Shown: one piece after another, positions 1 through 7,980 of the stretch
How the letters are laid out: each line of letters begins with the position of its first letter
How positions within the stretch are numbered: position 1 is the stretch's first letter
Assembly (NCBI RefSeq): GCF_024347055.1
Contig: NZ_AP024896.1
Location: 1,674,001-1,738,000, forward strand
Reading direction: 5' to 3'
Length of the DNA: 64,000 nt
Origin: Vibrio porteresiae DSM 19223
Lineage (GTDB): Bacteria; Pseudomonadota; Gammaproteobacteria; Enterobacterales; Vibrionaceae
The notes under the pieces: generated by a model
The model's input: the letters and a program-made list of their open reading frames with translations, nothing else
Databases searched by the model: none
What the model was told of the DNA's origin: nothing
Position numbers and translations under genes: made by a program

Positions 1-197
1 GATAACGCCCCAGAGCCACTGCTGGTTTCTTAATCCAAACCTGCTCAATATAGCGACTTATTTCTCATAGGAATGGCATACGTTATACAATTAGCTAAAC
101 TAATGTAAAAATGTAATTAAATTAGCTCGATTATTCTGTTGCGCTCTGCTAATTTACGCCGAATTTTTCCCCGTCCCTTTGACAACATAAGCTCACT

Positions 198-1361
198 ATG
201 CCGTCACAATATCGAATTAATAAAATCGTTGAAATTGGCGACACCCTGCACCGCAGCGGCTGTGCTCCCTATAAAGTAGAAAAATACACCCAATATTACG
301 CTCGTAAACATGGTGTCGATGTAATGGTTCAGGCTACGCCTACCGAAATCAACTACCAGTTTCCGGACGACAACAATATCGTGGTAATGAAGCGCCTAAA
401 ACCTGCGTCGATTAACCTCAGTTTATTGGCGAATACCATTATTCGCATTAACCAGCCAAGTAACGAACCTGTTCCCGAACCGGTCGGTTATCCTTGGTGG
501 GCGATTGCTATTGCCAATATGGGAATCCCACCCGCCTATCTGATGTTGGTGGGCAGCACTATAGAAGCCACGCTGATTTCAATTATCTTAGGTTTCATCG
601 TGTGGATTTCTCAGCTGATTTGCAGTGGCCGCCGCGCCATCGCTGTCGAGTTTTTGGCTGCCTTATTTTCCGGCATCTTGGTTGCGGCCTTAGCTCATAC
701 CGGATTACACATTCCGGTGTGGACGCTCTGTATCGCCGCCGTTATCTTATTCGTGCCCGGCCTCTCTATTGCAAACTCGCTCGAGTGTCTGGCCTTTAAT
801 GACTTGGTCTCAGGTACGAGTCTGCTCGGGCAAAGTGGTTTAGTGCTGATCAAACTCTTTGTTGGCATCATTATGGGACTCAACATCGGTGAATCGATTT
901 GGGGCCAAGCGCCAGCGATGGCTTACCATAACGAGATTCCTATTTATCTGCATATCTTTGGTCTGTTCTTACTCTCTGGCTCTATCGGGATTTTATTTAA
1001 CGCGCGGATCAAAGATATTTTGCTTGGCGCACCCGTTGCCGTACTTGGTATGTGGGGTCCTTTCTATCTAGGTTTTGATGCCGGTTGGATTGTTGGTACT
1101 TGGGTAACCACAGTGCTCATCACGTTATACGGCACTTGGATTGCGAAAAAGATGGAGCTCACTGGTTCTATCTATATTGTGCAAGGCATCATTATCCTAG
1201 TACCAGGTAGCCGCGTGCTGATCAGTGCGAGTCAATCGCTGTTCGAACAATCGATTCTGCCTATTCCGAGTATTGGTCTGTCGGCACTCTTTATGTTCTC
1301 AGCCATTGTGGCAGGGCAAGTGACCGCGTATTCGATCTATTCTCCGAAAATCGAACGGTAA
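198..1361 (+). CDS. YjjP/YjjB-type threonine/serine exporter family protein (fused)
   Basis: This 387-residue inner-membrane protein carries both halves of the ThrE-like exporter family in one chain. The N-terminal ~90 residues form the soluble DUF1212 (YjjP-like) part, with the characteristic stretch LHRSGCAPYKVEKY near residues 17-30. It is followed by about ten hydrophobic helices from residue ~95 to the end, including a DUF3815 (YjjB-like) second half. In E. coli YjjP and YjjB are separate proteins reported to export succinate; other family members export threonine/serine, so the substrate here is open. The gene stands alone and ends at a strong hairpin shared with convergent arfA. Family assignment is firm; substrate is not. 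Confidence 0.8.
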   Translation: MPSQYRINKIVEIGDTLHRSGCAPYKVEKYTQYYARKHGVDVMVQATPTEINYQFPDDNNIVVMKRLKPASINLSLLANTIIRINQPSNEPVPEPVGYPWWAIAIANMGIPPAYLMLVGSTIEATLISIILGFIVWISQLICSGRRAIAVEFLAALFSGILVAALAHTGLHIPVWTLCIAAVILFVPGLSIANSLECLAFNDLVSGTSLLGQSGLVLIKLFVGIIMGLNIGESIWGQAPAMAYHNEIPIYLHIFGLFLLSGSIGILFNARIKDILLGAPVAVLGMWGPFYLGFDAGWIVGTWVTTVLITLYGTWIAKKMELTGSIYIVQGIIILVPGSRVLISASQSLFEQSILPIPSIGLSALFMFSAIVAGQVTAYSIYSPKIER

Positions 1362-1393
1362 CCACAGCGTTTAAACATCGACATATATAGATA

Positions 1394-1428
1394 CAAAAAG
1401 AGTCGCTTGATGCGACTCTTTTTGTTTA
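1394..1428 (+). terminator. Bidirectional intrinsic terminator
   Basis: A 13-bp perfect stem (1394-1406 with 1412-1424, loop TTGAT) has an A-run on the left and a T-run on the right. It can stop the exporter gene on the plus strand and arfA on the minus strand. Confidence 0.9.
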
Positions 1429-1450
1429 ATAGACGGGTTGTGAAAAGAAC

Positions 1451-1487
1451 CCTATGCGAAAAAGCCCTTAGGCCGCTTTTGCATAGG
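1451..1487 (-). promoter_or_regulatory. arfA stop-codon hairpin (RNase III/attenuator type)
   Basis: CCTATGC (1451-1457) pairs with GCATAGG (1481-1487). AAAAGC (1460-1465) pairs with GCTTTT (1475-1480), with a 2-nt bulge at 1458-1459. The arfA stop codon (1468-1470) sits in the apical loop. Cleavage or termination in this stem would remove the stop codon from the message, as described for E. coli arfA. Which of RNase III cutting or termination acts here is not visible. Confidence 0.75.
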
Positions 1488-1680
1488 ACTCTTGCCCCTT
1501 AAATTTTTCTTTACGGTTGTAGCTGCCTTTGCCTTTTTTCGCTTTCACTACTCGAGTGTGAAACACTTGGCTAGTCACTAACGCTTTCAATGCATTGTCT
1601 TTGATCTGACCACGACCAAACTCGATGTCCACTGGGGAATCGGTGGTTGGGACTTTTTGTACTTTGTTTTTGTGTGCCAT
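1468..1680 (-). CDS. arfA: Alternative ribosome-rescue factor A
   Basis: This 70-residue basic protein matches ArfA in its core, GQIKDNALKALV followed by KKGKGSYNRK, the region that recruits RF2 to ribosomes stalled without a stop codon in E. coli. ArfA backs up tmRNA/SsrA trans-translation. In E. coli the arfA message has a hairpin in its coding end that is cut or terminates transcription, giving a stop-less message that tmRNA tags; ArfA therefore accumulates only when trans-translation fails. The same logic is visible here: a long hairpin covers the last codons and the stop codon (separate entry). The N-terminus is about ten residues longer than the E. coli protein. Assignment is strong; the regulation is by analogy. 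Confidence 0.9.
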   Translation of the reverse strand: MAHKNKVQKVPTTDSPVDIEFGRGQIKDNALKALVTSQVFHTRVVKAKKGKGSYNRKEKFKGQESYAKAA

Positions 1681-1867
1681 TTTTTACTCCAAATAATGGT
1701 GATTTCTTCGCCGCTGATTGTCTTCAATCCTTTGATTAAGTCAACAAAAATTTAGTGCAAGATCTTATTTTCGGAAATGAGAAAATGGTTAATTACATGG
1801 AAACGAATGATAGAGCAAATATTTACAGGAAATTAAGCATTCCTACCCTATTAATCAAAATATTCGA

Positions 1868-1895
1868 TTGACAACTACATGGATTACTCTAGACT
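1868..1895 (+). promoter_or_regulatory. Candidate promoter of the cold-shock gene
   Basis: A perfect -35 TTGACA (1868-1873) is followed after 16 bp by TAGACT (1890-1895, 4 of 6 to the -10 consensus). It would give a leader of roughly 150 nt, as expected of CspA-type messages. Nothing else is recognised between arfA and the cold-shock gene. Confidence 0.4.
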
Positions 1896-2049
1896 TCTCG
1901 TTAGCTAGAAATGAAGTTCTTTGTATACACATTGCCTCGTTGGATTACTTGTAACTCCCCCGTCGTGTCGTACGCAATAGCAATTTACTTTTCCACGCTA
2001 TCAGCGCCGAAATCGGCCCAATATTTTATAGTTAAATTAGGATATACAT

Positions 2050-2259
2050 ATGTCTACTCCAGTTACTGGTACAGTTAAATGGTTCAACGAAACTAAAGGC
2101 TTTGGCTTCATCAAACAAGAAAACGGTCCAGACGTTTTTGCACACTTCAGTGCAATCACTGGTGACGGTTTCCGCACTCTAGCTGAAGGCCAAAAAGTTG
2201 AGTTCGTAATCACTCAAGGTCAAAAAGGCCCTCAAGCTGAAAGCATCAAAGTACTTTAA
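2050..2259 (+). CDS. CspA-family cold-shock protein
   Basis: This 69-residue single cold-shock domain has both RNA-binding motifs: KGFGFI (RNP1) near residue 16 and VFAHFSAI (RNP2) near residue 29. Such proteins bind single-stranded RNA and melt secondary structure after a temperature drop. The gene lies behind a 370-nt region without other genes, consistent with the long regulated 5' leader typical of cspA genes, and ends in a textbook terminator. Family is certain; which paralogue (cold-inducible or constitutive) cannot be told. Confidence 0.93.
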   Translation: MSTPVTGTVKWFNETKGFGFIKQENGPDVFAHFSAITGDGFRTLAEGQKVEFVITQGQKGPQAESIKVL

Positions 2260-2276
2260 TTCTTAAAAGAATTCCT

Positions 2277-2307
2277 AATAGCCAGCTTTAAGCTGGCTAT
2301 TTTTTTA
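2277..2307 (+). terminator. Intrinsic terminator of the csp gene
   Basis: An 11-bp perfect stem (2277-2287 with 2291-2301), loop TTA, followed by a T-run. Confidence 0.92.
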
Positions 2308-2616
2308 TTTGTTTTTTAAATAACTTAATTCTTTTAATTTCAATATATAATCAAACTGCATATCAAATGAAAATAAATTTTAATTATTAAAAATTTTTTT
2401 ATTTAATAAAAAATAATTGCAATCTTCTCGGTTTGTTTTAATAAACTAATTCCCTCATCTTATCCTATTACTGTTTCAACAGAGCTCAACCTTCCAGCGA
2501 CTCACGCCTAAAGCATACTGTGTGCCATACGGTATCTTGTTCAACTAGTAGCATTCTCTTTTGCGTTGCCTTAAGTTAATATTAATCTTAATTATTAATA
2601 CTTTAGCGCATCAGAC
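2308..2616. other. AT-rich spacer with no recognised gene
   Basis: The first ~130 bp are almost entirely A/T. No ORF, hairpin or clear promoter was recognised. It must contain the promoter of the GGDEF gene that follows. Confidence 0.5.
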
Positions 2617-3708
2617 ATGATAACGACCTTACTTGAGAACCATCTTGGATGGACTCACAACAGTGAAGAACACCGTAAAGCCTTTCTCAACGTCGTTTGT
2701 GCCGGACTTTTGGCTTGCACCAATCTATTTTTTATCATTTATAACCTCACAATAGAGCATAATGTGTCGTTAGTCGCAGCCAATGGAGTGACTCTTTTAC
2801 TGGCGGTGTTTTCTCAGTATTTACTCTTTTCCCATCAACGTTTATTACTTTCGTCACTGCTGATCAACGGGATTGTAATGGCGCTGACCCATTTCTATAT
2901 AGTGTGCGTTGGTAACCAAGAGTACGCATTGGTCTTTGCTATGGTCACGCCCATATTAGCGATAGTGACACTCCCTTTTCGCGTCAGCCTATTTTTTATT
3001 TTTGGGCAATTTATTTTCTTCAACTATTGGTTATACAGCCATTTGGATACTTGGCAGCCAACATCATTTGACGTCGCCAGTTACGCCAACTTGGTAGCGG
3101 TGTGGCTCATTCTCAGCACACTGATCTTCTATCTCGAAAGAAGCCGAGAAAAGGCTTATCGCGAGTTAAACCAACTCAATAAAACCTTGGAAATCTGTGC
3201 CACCGTCGATGGGTTAACTCAAGTGTATAACCGACGCTACACTGAAAAACTGATTGCCCAACAAGCCAAAGGATACTGTCTAGCGCTTATCGATGTTGAT
3301 AACTTTAAGCAACTCAATGATACCTATGGGCATTTAATCGGTGATGAAGTGTTAAAGCAGATAGCCAGAGTATTAACCGAAGTCTTTCCACAGCCCAATT
3401 TGGTCGGTCGATGGGGTGGTGAAGAATTTATTGTCGTCATTCCCAACGGTATGATTCCAAGTGGTGAAACGCTGGCAGAGCATGCACGAAAGCAGGTAAG
3501 TGAAACCAACTTCAAGATCTGCTTGCCAGTCTCCATCAGCATTGCCTTAGTGCACAATCATGATGCCAGTTATGACGATGCCTTGCGGGTTGCAGACCAC
3601 GCACTCTACCGCGCTAAAGCACAAGGTAAGAACTGCGTGGTCACGTCGACATTTGCTAGCTCAGGTGTTACTGAGGTTTTACCACCACTAACACAGAACG
3701 CGCATTAA
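2617..3708 (+). CDS. Membrane-bound diguanylate cyclase (GGDEF)
   Basis: This 363-residue protein makes cyclic di-GMP. Residues ~25-170 hold about five hydrophobic helices, a membrane sensor of unrecognised type. After a short linker the GGDEF domain (~185-345) begins at TVDGLTQVYNRR and has the active site RWGGEEF near residue 268, the form usually found in active cyclases. The usual inhibitory RxxD site just before it is replaced by PQPN, so product inhibition through that site is unlikely. No EAL or HD-GYP domain is present. It is convergent with hmpA, eight bases apart. The start has only a weak ribosome-binding site. Confidence 0.88.
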   Translation: MITTLLENHLGWTHNSEEHRKAFLNVVCAGLLACTNLFFIIYNLTIEHNVSLVAANGVTLLLAVFSQYLLFSHQRLLLSSLLINGIVMALTHFYIVCVGNQEYALVFAMVTPILAIVTLPFRVSLFFIFGQFIFFNYWLYSHLDTWQPTSFDVASYANLVAVWLILSTLIFYLERSREKAYRELNQLNKTLEICATVDGLTQVYNRRYTEKLIAQQAKGYCLALIDVDNFKQLNDTYGHLIGDEVLKQIARVLTEVFPQPNLVGRWGGEEFIVVIPNGMIPSGETLAEHARKQVSETNFKICLPVSISIALVHNHDASYDDALRVADHALYRAKAQGKNCVVTSTFASSGVTEVLPPLTQNAH

Positions 3709-3716
3709 TCTCCATA

Positions 3717-4892
3717 TCAGGCGTTGGCCGATGAGAAAGGCCCAAACACTTCATAGTGAATAGACTCACTGGCAACGCCTAAACTCAAAAGCTGTTTAAC
3801 GATATGCTGCATAAAAGGCAAAGGGCCGCACAAGTAAAAGTCGGCATCCGTTGGCAAAGAGACATCCGCTAGGTTCATACGCCCTGAAGAATACTGCCCA
3901 GTAGCCCCCTCTTCATACCACACCTGTTGATGCCATCCGTGCTCTTGCACAAGTGCTGCTGTCTCATCACAAAACACATGATCGCTAGGTGACGGGCAAG
4001 CATATAGATAAGTCAGTTGCTCTTTACCGGCTTTGGCTAGCGATTGCACCATCGCTTGAATTGGCGTCACGCCAACACCTGCAGAGACGCACACCACGGG
4101 CTTATCACGTTCTAGATAGTAAAAATCCCCAGCTGGCGCATAGACATCCACAACAGAACCTTCTTTGATATGGTCATGCATAAAATGTGAGACCGTGCCG
4201 CCATGCTCATCGTTCAGCTTTTTCACCGCAATACGATAGGAGTGCCCATTAGGCGCTGCAGATAAAGAGTATTGGCGAATTTCACGATATTCACTGTTCG
4301 TAGGCTTTACTTCAATCCCTAAATACTGACCCGGCAAATAGTCCATCACCGCTTCACCATCCTCAGGGACAAGAATAAAGCTGGCTACGCTGTCAGATTC
4401 TTGCTGAATGCGACTGACTACGAATCGGCGCGTCCCACGCCATCCACCTAGTGCAGCTTGGTTCTGAGAGTAGATCTCGTCTTCACGACGAATAAAGACA
4501 TCCGCCAAAAAGAGATAAGCTGCCGTCCAAGCCTCTTCAACTTCTTGAGTAAAGTCCTCTTTCGCCAACTCACGTAATGTCTCAATGAGGTGCGTACCCA
4601 CAATCTGATAGTGCTGAGGCTGAATGTTGAAACTGGTGTGCTTATGAGCAATCCGTTCCACTGCAGACGTTAAGGCCGCCAAATTATCGATGTTTTGGGC
4701 ATACGCAGCGATGGCTTCAAATAACGCGACACTTTGTCGTCCACTTTTCTGATGAGACAGATTGAAGATGTGCTTCAATTCTGGGTGATGACTTAGCATA
4801 CGTTGATAAAAATGGCGGGTCAGTTCAGGGCCAGCTGATACCAACAATGGAATAGTACTTTTAATGACCGCAATATGGTGTTCAGTGAGCAT
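3717..4892 (-). CDS. hmpA: Flavohemoprotein / nitric oxide dioxygenase
   Basis: This 391-residue protein oxidises NO to nitrate using NAD(P)H, FAD and heme in the cytoplasm. The globin domain (1-~140) keeps Tyr29, Gln53 and the heme-ligand His85 (HKHTSF), at E. coli Hmp numbering. The FAD domain has RQYSLSAAP and the NAD domain has AGVGVTPIQAMV and YLCGPLPFM near the C-terminus. A good ribosome-binding site (GAGGAAAA) precedes the start. It is divergent from norR, and the shared region carries a sigma-54 promoter for hmpA and two NorR-type sites. NorR control of hmpA is established for vibrios; the sites here are read directly. Confidence 0.96.
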   Translation of the reverse strand: MLTEHHIAVIKSTIPLLVSAGPELTRHFYQRMLSHHPELKHIFNLSHQKSGRQSVALFEAIAAYAQNIDNLAALTSAVERIAHKHTSFNIQPQHYQIVGTHLIETLRELAKEDFTQEVEEAWTAAYLFLADVFIRREDEIYSQNQAALGGWRGTRRFVVSRIQQESDSVASFILVPEDGEAVMDYLPGQYLGIEVKPTNSEYREIRQYSLSAAPNGHSYRIAVKKLNDEHGGTVSHFMHDHIKEGSVVDVYAPAGDFYYLERDKPVVCVSAGVGVTPIQAMVQSLAKAGKEQLTYLYACPSPSDHVFCDETAALVQEHGWHQQVWYEEGATGQYSSGRMNLADVSLPTDADFYLCGPLPFMQHIVKQLLSLGVASESIHYEVFGPFSSANA

Positions 4893-4985
4893 AAAGTTTT
4901 CCTCTATAGCTGATTATCGTTGTTATTGTTAGGACAAAGCGAAGTAACACATCCGATGGACAACTTCACCATGCCTTATGCCTAG

Positions 4986-5001
4986 AGCACACTCCATGCC
5001 A
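4986..5001 (-). promoter_or_regulatory. Sigma-54 promoter of hmpA
   Basis: On the minus strand TGGCATGGAGTGTGCT matches the -24/-12 consensus TGGCACG-N4-TTGCW at 10 of 12 positions, with the invariant GG and GC correctly spaced. It lies 94 bp before the hmpA start codon. Confidence 0.8.
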
Positions 5002-5055
5002 ATACGTAACACTCAGATATTAATGATATTTTTATTTTTCGTTATCTATTTTTGT

Positions 5056-5066
5056 GTCAATTTGAC
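5056..5066. promoter_or_regulatory. NorR-type binding site 1
   Basis: GTCAATTTGAC is a perfect GTCA-N3-TGAC palindrome fitting the NorR pattern GT-N7-AC. It lies about 55 bp upstream of the sigma-54 promoter and 59 bp before norR, so it can serve both activation of hmpA and autoregulation. Confidence 0.7.
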
Positions 5067-5079
5067 AAATTGCCATTTG

Positions 5080-5090
5080 GTCTTTTTGAC
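5080..5090. promoter_or_regulatory. NorR-type binding site 2
   Basis: GTCTTTTTGAC fits GT-N7-AC and is 24 bp from site 1. E. coli NorR uses three such sites; a third was not found. Confidence 0.6.
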
Positions 5091-5124
5091 TGCATAATAT
5101 CGAAAAAACCAGCTTTGGATTGTT

Positions 5125-6729
5125 ATGCAAGATTTCTCCATTTCAACGTTAGTCGATATGACGGTTGGCCTCGCCAGTGGCTTAAGCGATCAGGACCGAT
5201 TCAGCAAGCTACTCGATGCGGTGCGTAAAACCATTCAATGTGATTGTGTGGTGCTCATGTCCAAACAAGCAGACACCCTTGTACCACTTGCGATGCAAGG
5301 ACTAACACGTGACACCTTAGGTCGACGTTTTGTGCTTGCCGATCACCCACGCTTGGATCTCATCTGTCGTTCCAATAGCCCAACCCTGTTTGATGCCAAC
5401 TGCGACCTTCCAGATCCCTTTGATGGCCTGTTACTCGACCATGACGATGAACTTCTAATGCACTCTTGCATGGGTCTACCTTTGATCTTTGGCGATGAGC
5501 TGCTCGGCGTTCTCACACTCGACAGTCTTCGTCCCAATATGTTTGATCATCTCTCCAAGCGCAGTTTAGAGGGACTGGCAGCCATCGCCGCCTCCAGTTT
5601 AAAAATGGCATTAACCTTTTCCCAATTGGAAGCACAGGCGCGTCAAACTCAATTACGTTTCGAACAGCTCAATCAAGAAGCCTCGGAAAAAGATGGAGGA
5701 GAGATCATCGGTAGCAGTGAGGCGATGCTGACCATGAAATCCGACATTGACGTAGTTGCGCCATCCAGTTTTAACATCCTTATTCACGGCGAAACTGGCG
5801 TGGGCAAAGAGTTAGTGGCGCGCACGCTACACATGCAGTCTCCTCGAGCTCGTCAGCCATTAATTTACGTCAACTGCGCCGCCATACCGGAAAACTTGGT
5901 GGAGAGTGAACTTTTTGGTCACGTCCGTGGGGCATTTACCGGGGCCGATCGTCATCGACTCGGCAAGTTTGCCCTCGCCGATGGTGGCACGCTCTTCTTA
6001 GATGAAATTGGCGAATTGCCCCTCGCAGCGCAAAGTAAGATTTTACGTGCTCTGCAAAACCACGAAATCCAGCCGGTAGGGCAAGATAAAGTCGAAACCG
6101 TCAACGTGAGAATTCTTGCCGCCACCAACCGTGATTTAAAACAAGAGGTTAAAGAAGGACGCTTTCGTGCAGACCTTTACCATCGCTTAAGTGTTTATCC
6201 GATTTATGTACCACCACTTCGCGAACGCAATGGTGATATTTCCCTGTTGGCTGGTTACTTCTTGGAGAATGCGCGCCGCAAATTAGGCATCGTTCAATTG
6301 AAGATGCTCCCATCCGCTCTGCATCATTTGGTTCATTACCCATGGCCGGGCAATGTGCGTGAGTTGGAACATGTGATTAACCGAGCAGCGCTAAAGGCGA
6401 GAGCGCGCCTCAGTGGCAAATCTTTAGTCACAGTGACCAGCGAAGATATTGGTCCCTTAGATGACGATCTGAGCGATCACACTCAAGAGCATCTAGTGGG
6501 TCAAACTCAAGGGGCAAACAGCACATTAAACGAGGAGACAGGTCTTAGAGAAGCGACTGATGAGTTTCAACGTAACTTGGTGATACAAGCCTTAACTCAA
6601 GCGGAAATGAATTGGGCGGAAGCGGCCCGAACGCTCAAAGTCGATCGGGCCAATTTAACACGTTTAGCGAAGCGCTTAGGCATTGAAGTGTCACGCCATC
6701 ACACCATTACTTGTTCCAAAACGAATTAA
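5125..6729 (+). CDS. norR: NO-sensing sigma-54 activator NorR
   Basis: This 534-residue enhancer-binding protein has a GAF domain (~20-170), an AAA+ domain (~195-430) and a C-terminal Fis-type helix-turn-helix (NWAEAARTLKVDRANLTRLA). In E. coli NorR a mononuclear iron in the GAF domain binds NO. R76, R82, D100 and C115 fall where E. coli ligand-pocket residues lie (alignment from memory). Walker A is GETGVGKE and the sigma-54 contact loop GAFTGA is intact, so it can drive a sigma-54 promoter such as that of hmpA. Its last 23 bases overlap the end of the convergent channel gene. Assignment is strong from sequence and context. Confidence 0.95.
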   Translation: MQDFSISTLVDMTVGLASGLSDQDRFSKLLDAVRKTIQCDCVVLMSKQADTLVPLAMQGLTRDTLGRRFVLADHPRLDLICRSNSPTLFDANCDLPDPFDGLLLDHDDELLMHSCMGLPLIFGDELLGVLTLDSLRPNMFDHLSKRSLEGLAAIAASSLKMALTFSQLEAQARQTQLRFEQLNQEASEKDGGEIIGSSEAMLTMKSDIDVVAPSSFNILIHGETGVGKELVARTLHMQSPRARQPLIYVNCAAIPENLVESELFGHVRGAFTGADRHRLGKFALADGGTLFLDEIGELPLAAQSKILRALQNHEIQPVGQDKVETVNVRILAATNRDLKQEVKEGRFRADLYHRLSVYPIYVPPLRERNGDISLLAGYFLENARRKLGIVQLKMLPSALHHLVHYPWPGNVRELEHVINRAALKARARLSGKSLVTVTSEDIGPLDDDLSDHTQEHLVGQTQGANSTLNEETGLREATDEFQRNLVIQALTQAEMNWAEAARTLKVDRANLTRLAKRLGIEVSRHHTITCSKTN

Positions 6730-7681
6730 CATAATGGCGCACTTTGAGCATCAGTGCGCCTTGTGGTTTAAACTTCTTCTTAAGCGGTTCCTCTGATGAC
6801 TCCACCAATTCTTCACTTAGCTCCGTTACAATCGGAGCTTGGCAAAGCTCGGGAAACGCTTGCGTGAATATCTCCATAAAGTCTTGACGAATCAGTTGTT
6901 CAAACTGGTTAGCCCGTTCTGTCGGACAAAAAATCATAAAGTGCACAACCAACTCACCCGCATTGGTACTAGTGATTTCAATATGTGGTTCAGCACTTGG
7001 CAAATCGACCCCGGCATGTTTTTCAATCATGCTGTTATAACGGCGCGCGACATCGATAAAGTGGCTAAAGTGTACCTGAATCCGAGCGCGAATTTCTGGC
7101 AGTAACGGGAACAGATTGACGAAATGAGGCACCACAATTTTAAAGTTATGAAACACATAACGTTTCATAAAGTTGAGGTTTTTTACTGGATGGATAAAAA
7201 ACATGCTGTTAGGTAACGTGGCGGTTTTACCGGTGTAGTGATACTGACCATGCAGCAGATCAATCTCTTGAATCACCGTCGCCATCATATTGTGATCGAT
7301 CACTTCACCACAAAGCTGCCCGACTTCAATCCAGTCGCCGACACGAAACGAACGAGAACTCGCCCGTTGAATCGAGCCAGTAAGACACAAAATGATCTCT
7401 TTCGATGCGACCACAATCGCCACCGCAATCGCTGTCACTGAAAGAGCAAATTCACTGATTTCCGATTGCCACAAAATAAATAGCGCGAGCAATGTACTAG
7501 CAAACACGCCATTTTTGGTGCGTGACATCCATTTACGTTGATCATCACTGAGAAAAGAGACATCGCCACGAATCATGCCAAGCAGAAAACGGCGAGCAAA
7601 CCCCATTACTATTAAAATTAGCGCGGTAAATACCAGCTTATAAGTCATTAAAAACGCCACGACCGCGTTAAATTTATCCAT
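6707..7681 (-). CDS. MscS-family mechanosensitive channel
   Basis: This 324-residue protein has three hydrophobic helices in the first ~120 residues. The third (VTAIAVAIVVASKEIILCLTG) corresponds to the pore-lining helix, followed by the MscS beta domain with RSFRVGDWIEVGQLCGEV, and a soluble alpha/beta domain to the end. Such channels open on membrane tension and release solutes after hypo-osmotic shock. The ATG at 7681 is chosen over an upstream GTG (7699) because GGGGAGA is then correctly placed. It overlaps norR tail to tail. The small size places it with YbdG/YnaI-like paralogues rather than the large MscK type, but the exact subfamily is uncertain. Confidence 0.85.
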   Translation of the reverse strand: MDKFNAVVAFLMTYKLVFTALILIVMGFARRFLLGMIRGDVSFLSDDQRKWMSRTKNGVFASTLLALFILWQSEISEFALSVTAIAVAIVVASKEIILCLTGSIQRASSRSFRVGDWIEVGQLCGEVIDHNMMATVIQEIDLLHGQYHYTGKTATLPNSMFFIHPVKNLNFMKRYVFHNFKIVVPHFVNLFPLLPEIRARIQVHFSHFIDVARRYNSMIEKHAGVDLPSAEPHIEITSTNAGELVVHFMIFCPTERANQFEQLIRQDFMEIFTQAFPELCQAPIVTELSEELVESSEEPLKKKFKPQGALMLKVRHYVNSFWNK

Positions 7682-7913
7682 CAAAACTCTTCTCCCCACT
7701 CATCAATGCGGTGGTTATATCAACTCACTGAGAAGAGCATAGTAGCTGAGAGTGGGAAAAAGCACGTAAGAAGATGGTGAAATTACGTGTTAGGTCAAAT
7801 GTTCGCATCAATAAATAGCAACCAAATGCATAACAATCAGGAGAGAAACAAGAATTTCCTTATCCTTTAGAGGGATAGAAAGAGATAGGCGGTGAGAAAA
7901 CCTCTACCACGCG

Positions 7914-7953
7914 GGAGAAAAAGAAAAGGCGTTGAGTGAGCCCACTCAACGCC
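7914..7953 (-). terminator. Intrinsic terminator of pepT
   Basis: An 11-bp perfect stem (7928-7938 with 7943-7953, 4-nt loop) is followed on the minus strand by a T-rich tail. Confidence 0.9.
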
Positions 7954-7980
7954 AAAAGTAAGGAAAATAGGACGGTTCTT

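Noticed and set aside
1..33. Possible C-terminal tail of a plus-strand gene (frame 1 ends at TAA, 31-33)
   Set aside because: Only ten codons are visible and no family can be recognised, so it is not listed as a gene.
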